Source of the DNA: Actinomycetota bacterium
Lineage (GTDB): Bacteria > Actinomycetota > Thermoleophilia > Solirubrobacterales > Solirubrobacteraceae
Direction of reading: 5' to 3'
Length of the DNA stretch: 7,326 nucleotides
NCBI GenBank assembly: GCA_019348435.1
Contig: JAHWJM010000125.1
Coordinates: 1-7,326 of the forward strand
Shown: positions 7,174 to 7,326 of the stretch, in pieces
How positions within the stretch are numbered: position 1 is the stretch's first letter
Layout of the letters: every line of letters starts with the position of its first letter
Notes under the pieces: generated by a model
What the model was told of the DNA's origin: nothing
The model's database searches: none
Seen by the model: only the letters and a program-made list of their open reading frames with translations
Program-made: the position numbers and the translations under genes

Positions 7174-7218
7174 GTCGTGACGCGCGAGGTGCGATATCCG
7201 CACTCCGCGCGTCATGAC
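7174..7218. repeat. Long hairpin of about 19 pairs upstream of the 7284 start
   Basis: TGACGCGCG (7178-7186) pairs with CGCGCGTCA (7206-7214) and GTGCG (7189-7193) with CGCAC (7199-7203) around the loop ATATC, with a 2-nt interruption on each side. Outside, GTCG (7174-7177) pairs with TGAC (7215-7218), including one G-U. Two smaller hairpins follow: CCGCC/GGCGG (7225-7238) and GCGAA/TTCGC (7241-7253). Together they look like a structured leader of the following gene. Confidence 0.6.
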
Positions 7219-7283
7219 GTTGATCCGCCGCGTGGCGGTGGCGAATGGTTCGCGTCCAGGGACGGGTATGAGCAAAGCCGGAC

Positions 7284-7326
7284 ATGCCCGCGCCCGAAGA
7301 CCAACTCGACCTCACCGCCGTGCGGC
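7284..7326 (+). CDS. Start of an unidentified gene (cut by window edge)
   Basis: ATG at 7284 opens a frame reading MPAPEDQLDLTAVR to the window edge. Of its codons nearly all have G or C in third position, while the overlapping frame from ATG 7268 does not and gives an Arg-rich string. An in-frame stop (TGA, 7269-7271) lies just upstream, so the start is well bounded. The ribosome binding site is weak (GCCGGAC directly before the ATG). Fourteen residues are too few to name a family. Confidence 0.4.
   Translation, partial: MPAPEDQLDLTAVR

Larger units (their letters stand above)
6817..7283. other. Gene-free, hairpin-rich intergenic tract
   Basis: About 470 bp lie between the hup terminator and the next start without a convincing gene: the open frames across it have poor third-position G/C and Arg/Ser-rich, low-quality translations. 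It does hold many inverted repeats, at 6884-6917, 7020-7059, 7081-7125, 7174-7218, 7225-7238 and 7241-7253, plus a 10-bp palindrome GAAGCGCTTC at 6965-6974. No tRNA, insertion-sequence end or CRISPR unit was recognised. A structured RNA, a long 5' leader of the gene at 7284, or a repeat-derived element would all fit. Confidence 0.5.

Noticed and set aside
7241..7260. GGTTCGCGTCC resembling a tRNA T-loop
   Set aside because: No acceptor, D or anticodon stem can be placed around it; the bases are better explained by the small GCGAA/TTCGC hairpin.
7245..7271. Eight-codon frame MVRVQGRV before the 7284 gene, as a possible leader peptide
   Set aside because: Too short to support, no ribosome binding site and no recognisable regulatory codon run.
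6500..7315. Minus-strand 271-codon frame across hup and the downstream tract
   Set aside because: Antisense to hup and low-quality composition; no motif and no supporting start signal.

Overview
The window is very GC-rich, third codon positions are almost always G or C, and all recognisable genes are of bacterial type. This fits a high-GC actinobacterium. The style of the proteins is compatible with the Thermoleophilia/Solirubrobacterales side of the phylum, but that is a guess from style and not from a marker gene. No mobile element, CRISPR array, rRNA or tRNA was found.

Layout. At the left edge is the 5' part of moeA (molybdenum cofactor insertion) on the minus strand. Diverging from it is a small plus-strand cluster: a 104-residue protein with an ADP-ribosyltransferase-like 'YHGT' start, then a 38-residue cysteine-rich protein that looks like a miniature FmdB zinc ribbon. 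A convergent spacer with terminator-like hairpins follows. Next comes a five-gene minus-strand operon, read right to left from 6335 to 1812: a TroA-type metal-binding lipoprotein, its ABC ATPase, a TroC-type permease with a C-terminal winged-helix domain, a TroD-type permease, and a DtxR/MntR-family repressor. Every junction overlaps, which suggests translational coupling. The order is that of the Treponema troABCDR operon. The troA start lies 10 bp from a perfect 14-bp palindrome (TTAGCCATGGCTAA, 6345-6358) that overlaps a good -10 box, so the repressor at the end of the operon very likely controls the operon itself. Its metal ligands (Asp15, Glu109, Glu112, His113, with His86 and His105) point to Mn-type rather than Fe-type sensing.

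Diverging from troA is a normal 91-residue HU nucleoid protein gene with a clear ribosome binding site. Behind it lie about 500 bp with no convincing gene but an unusual density of strong inverted repeats, including two mutually exclusive pairings just before a probable new gene that starts at 7284 and runs off the window.

The points most worth following are: the frame change in a G4 run that separates the permease from its winged-helix domain; the operator/promoter architecture of the metal operon; the hairpin-rich tract at 6789-7253; and the ART-like plus mini-FmdB pair.
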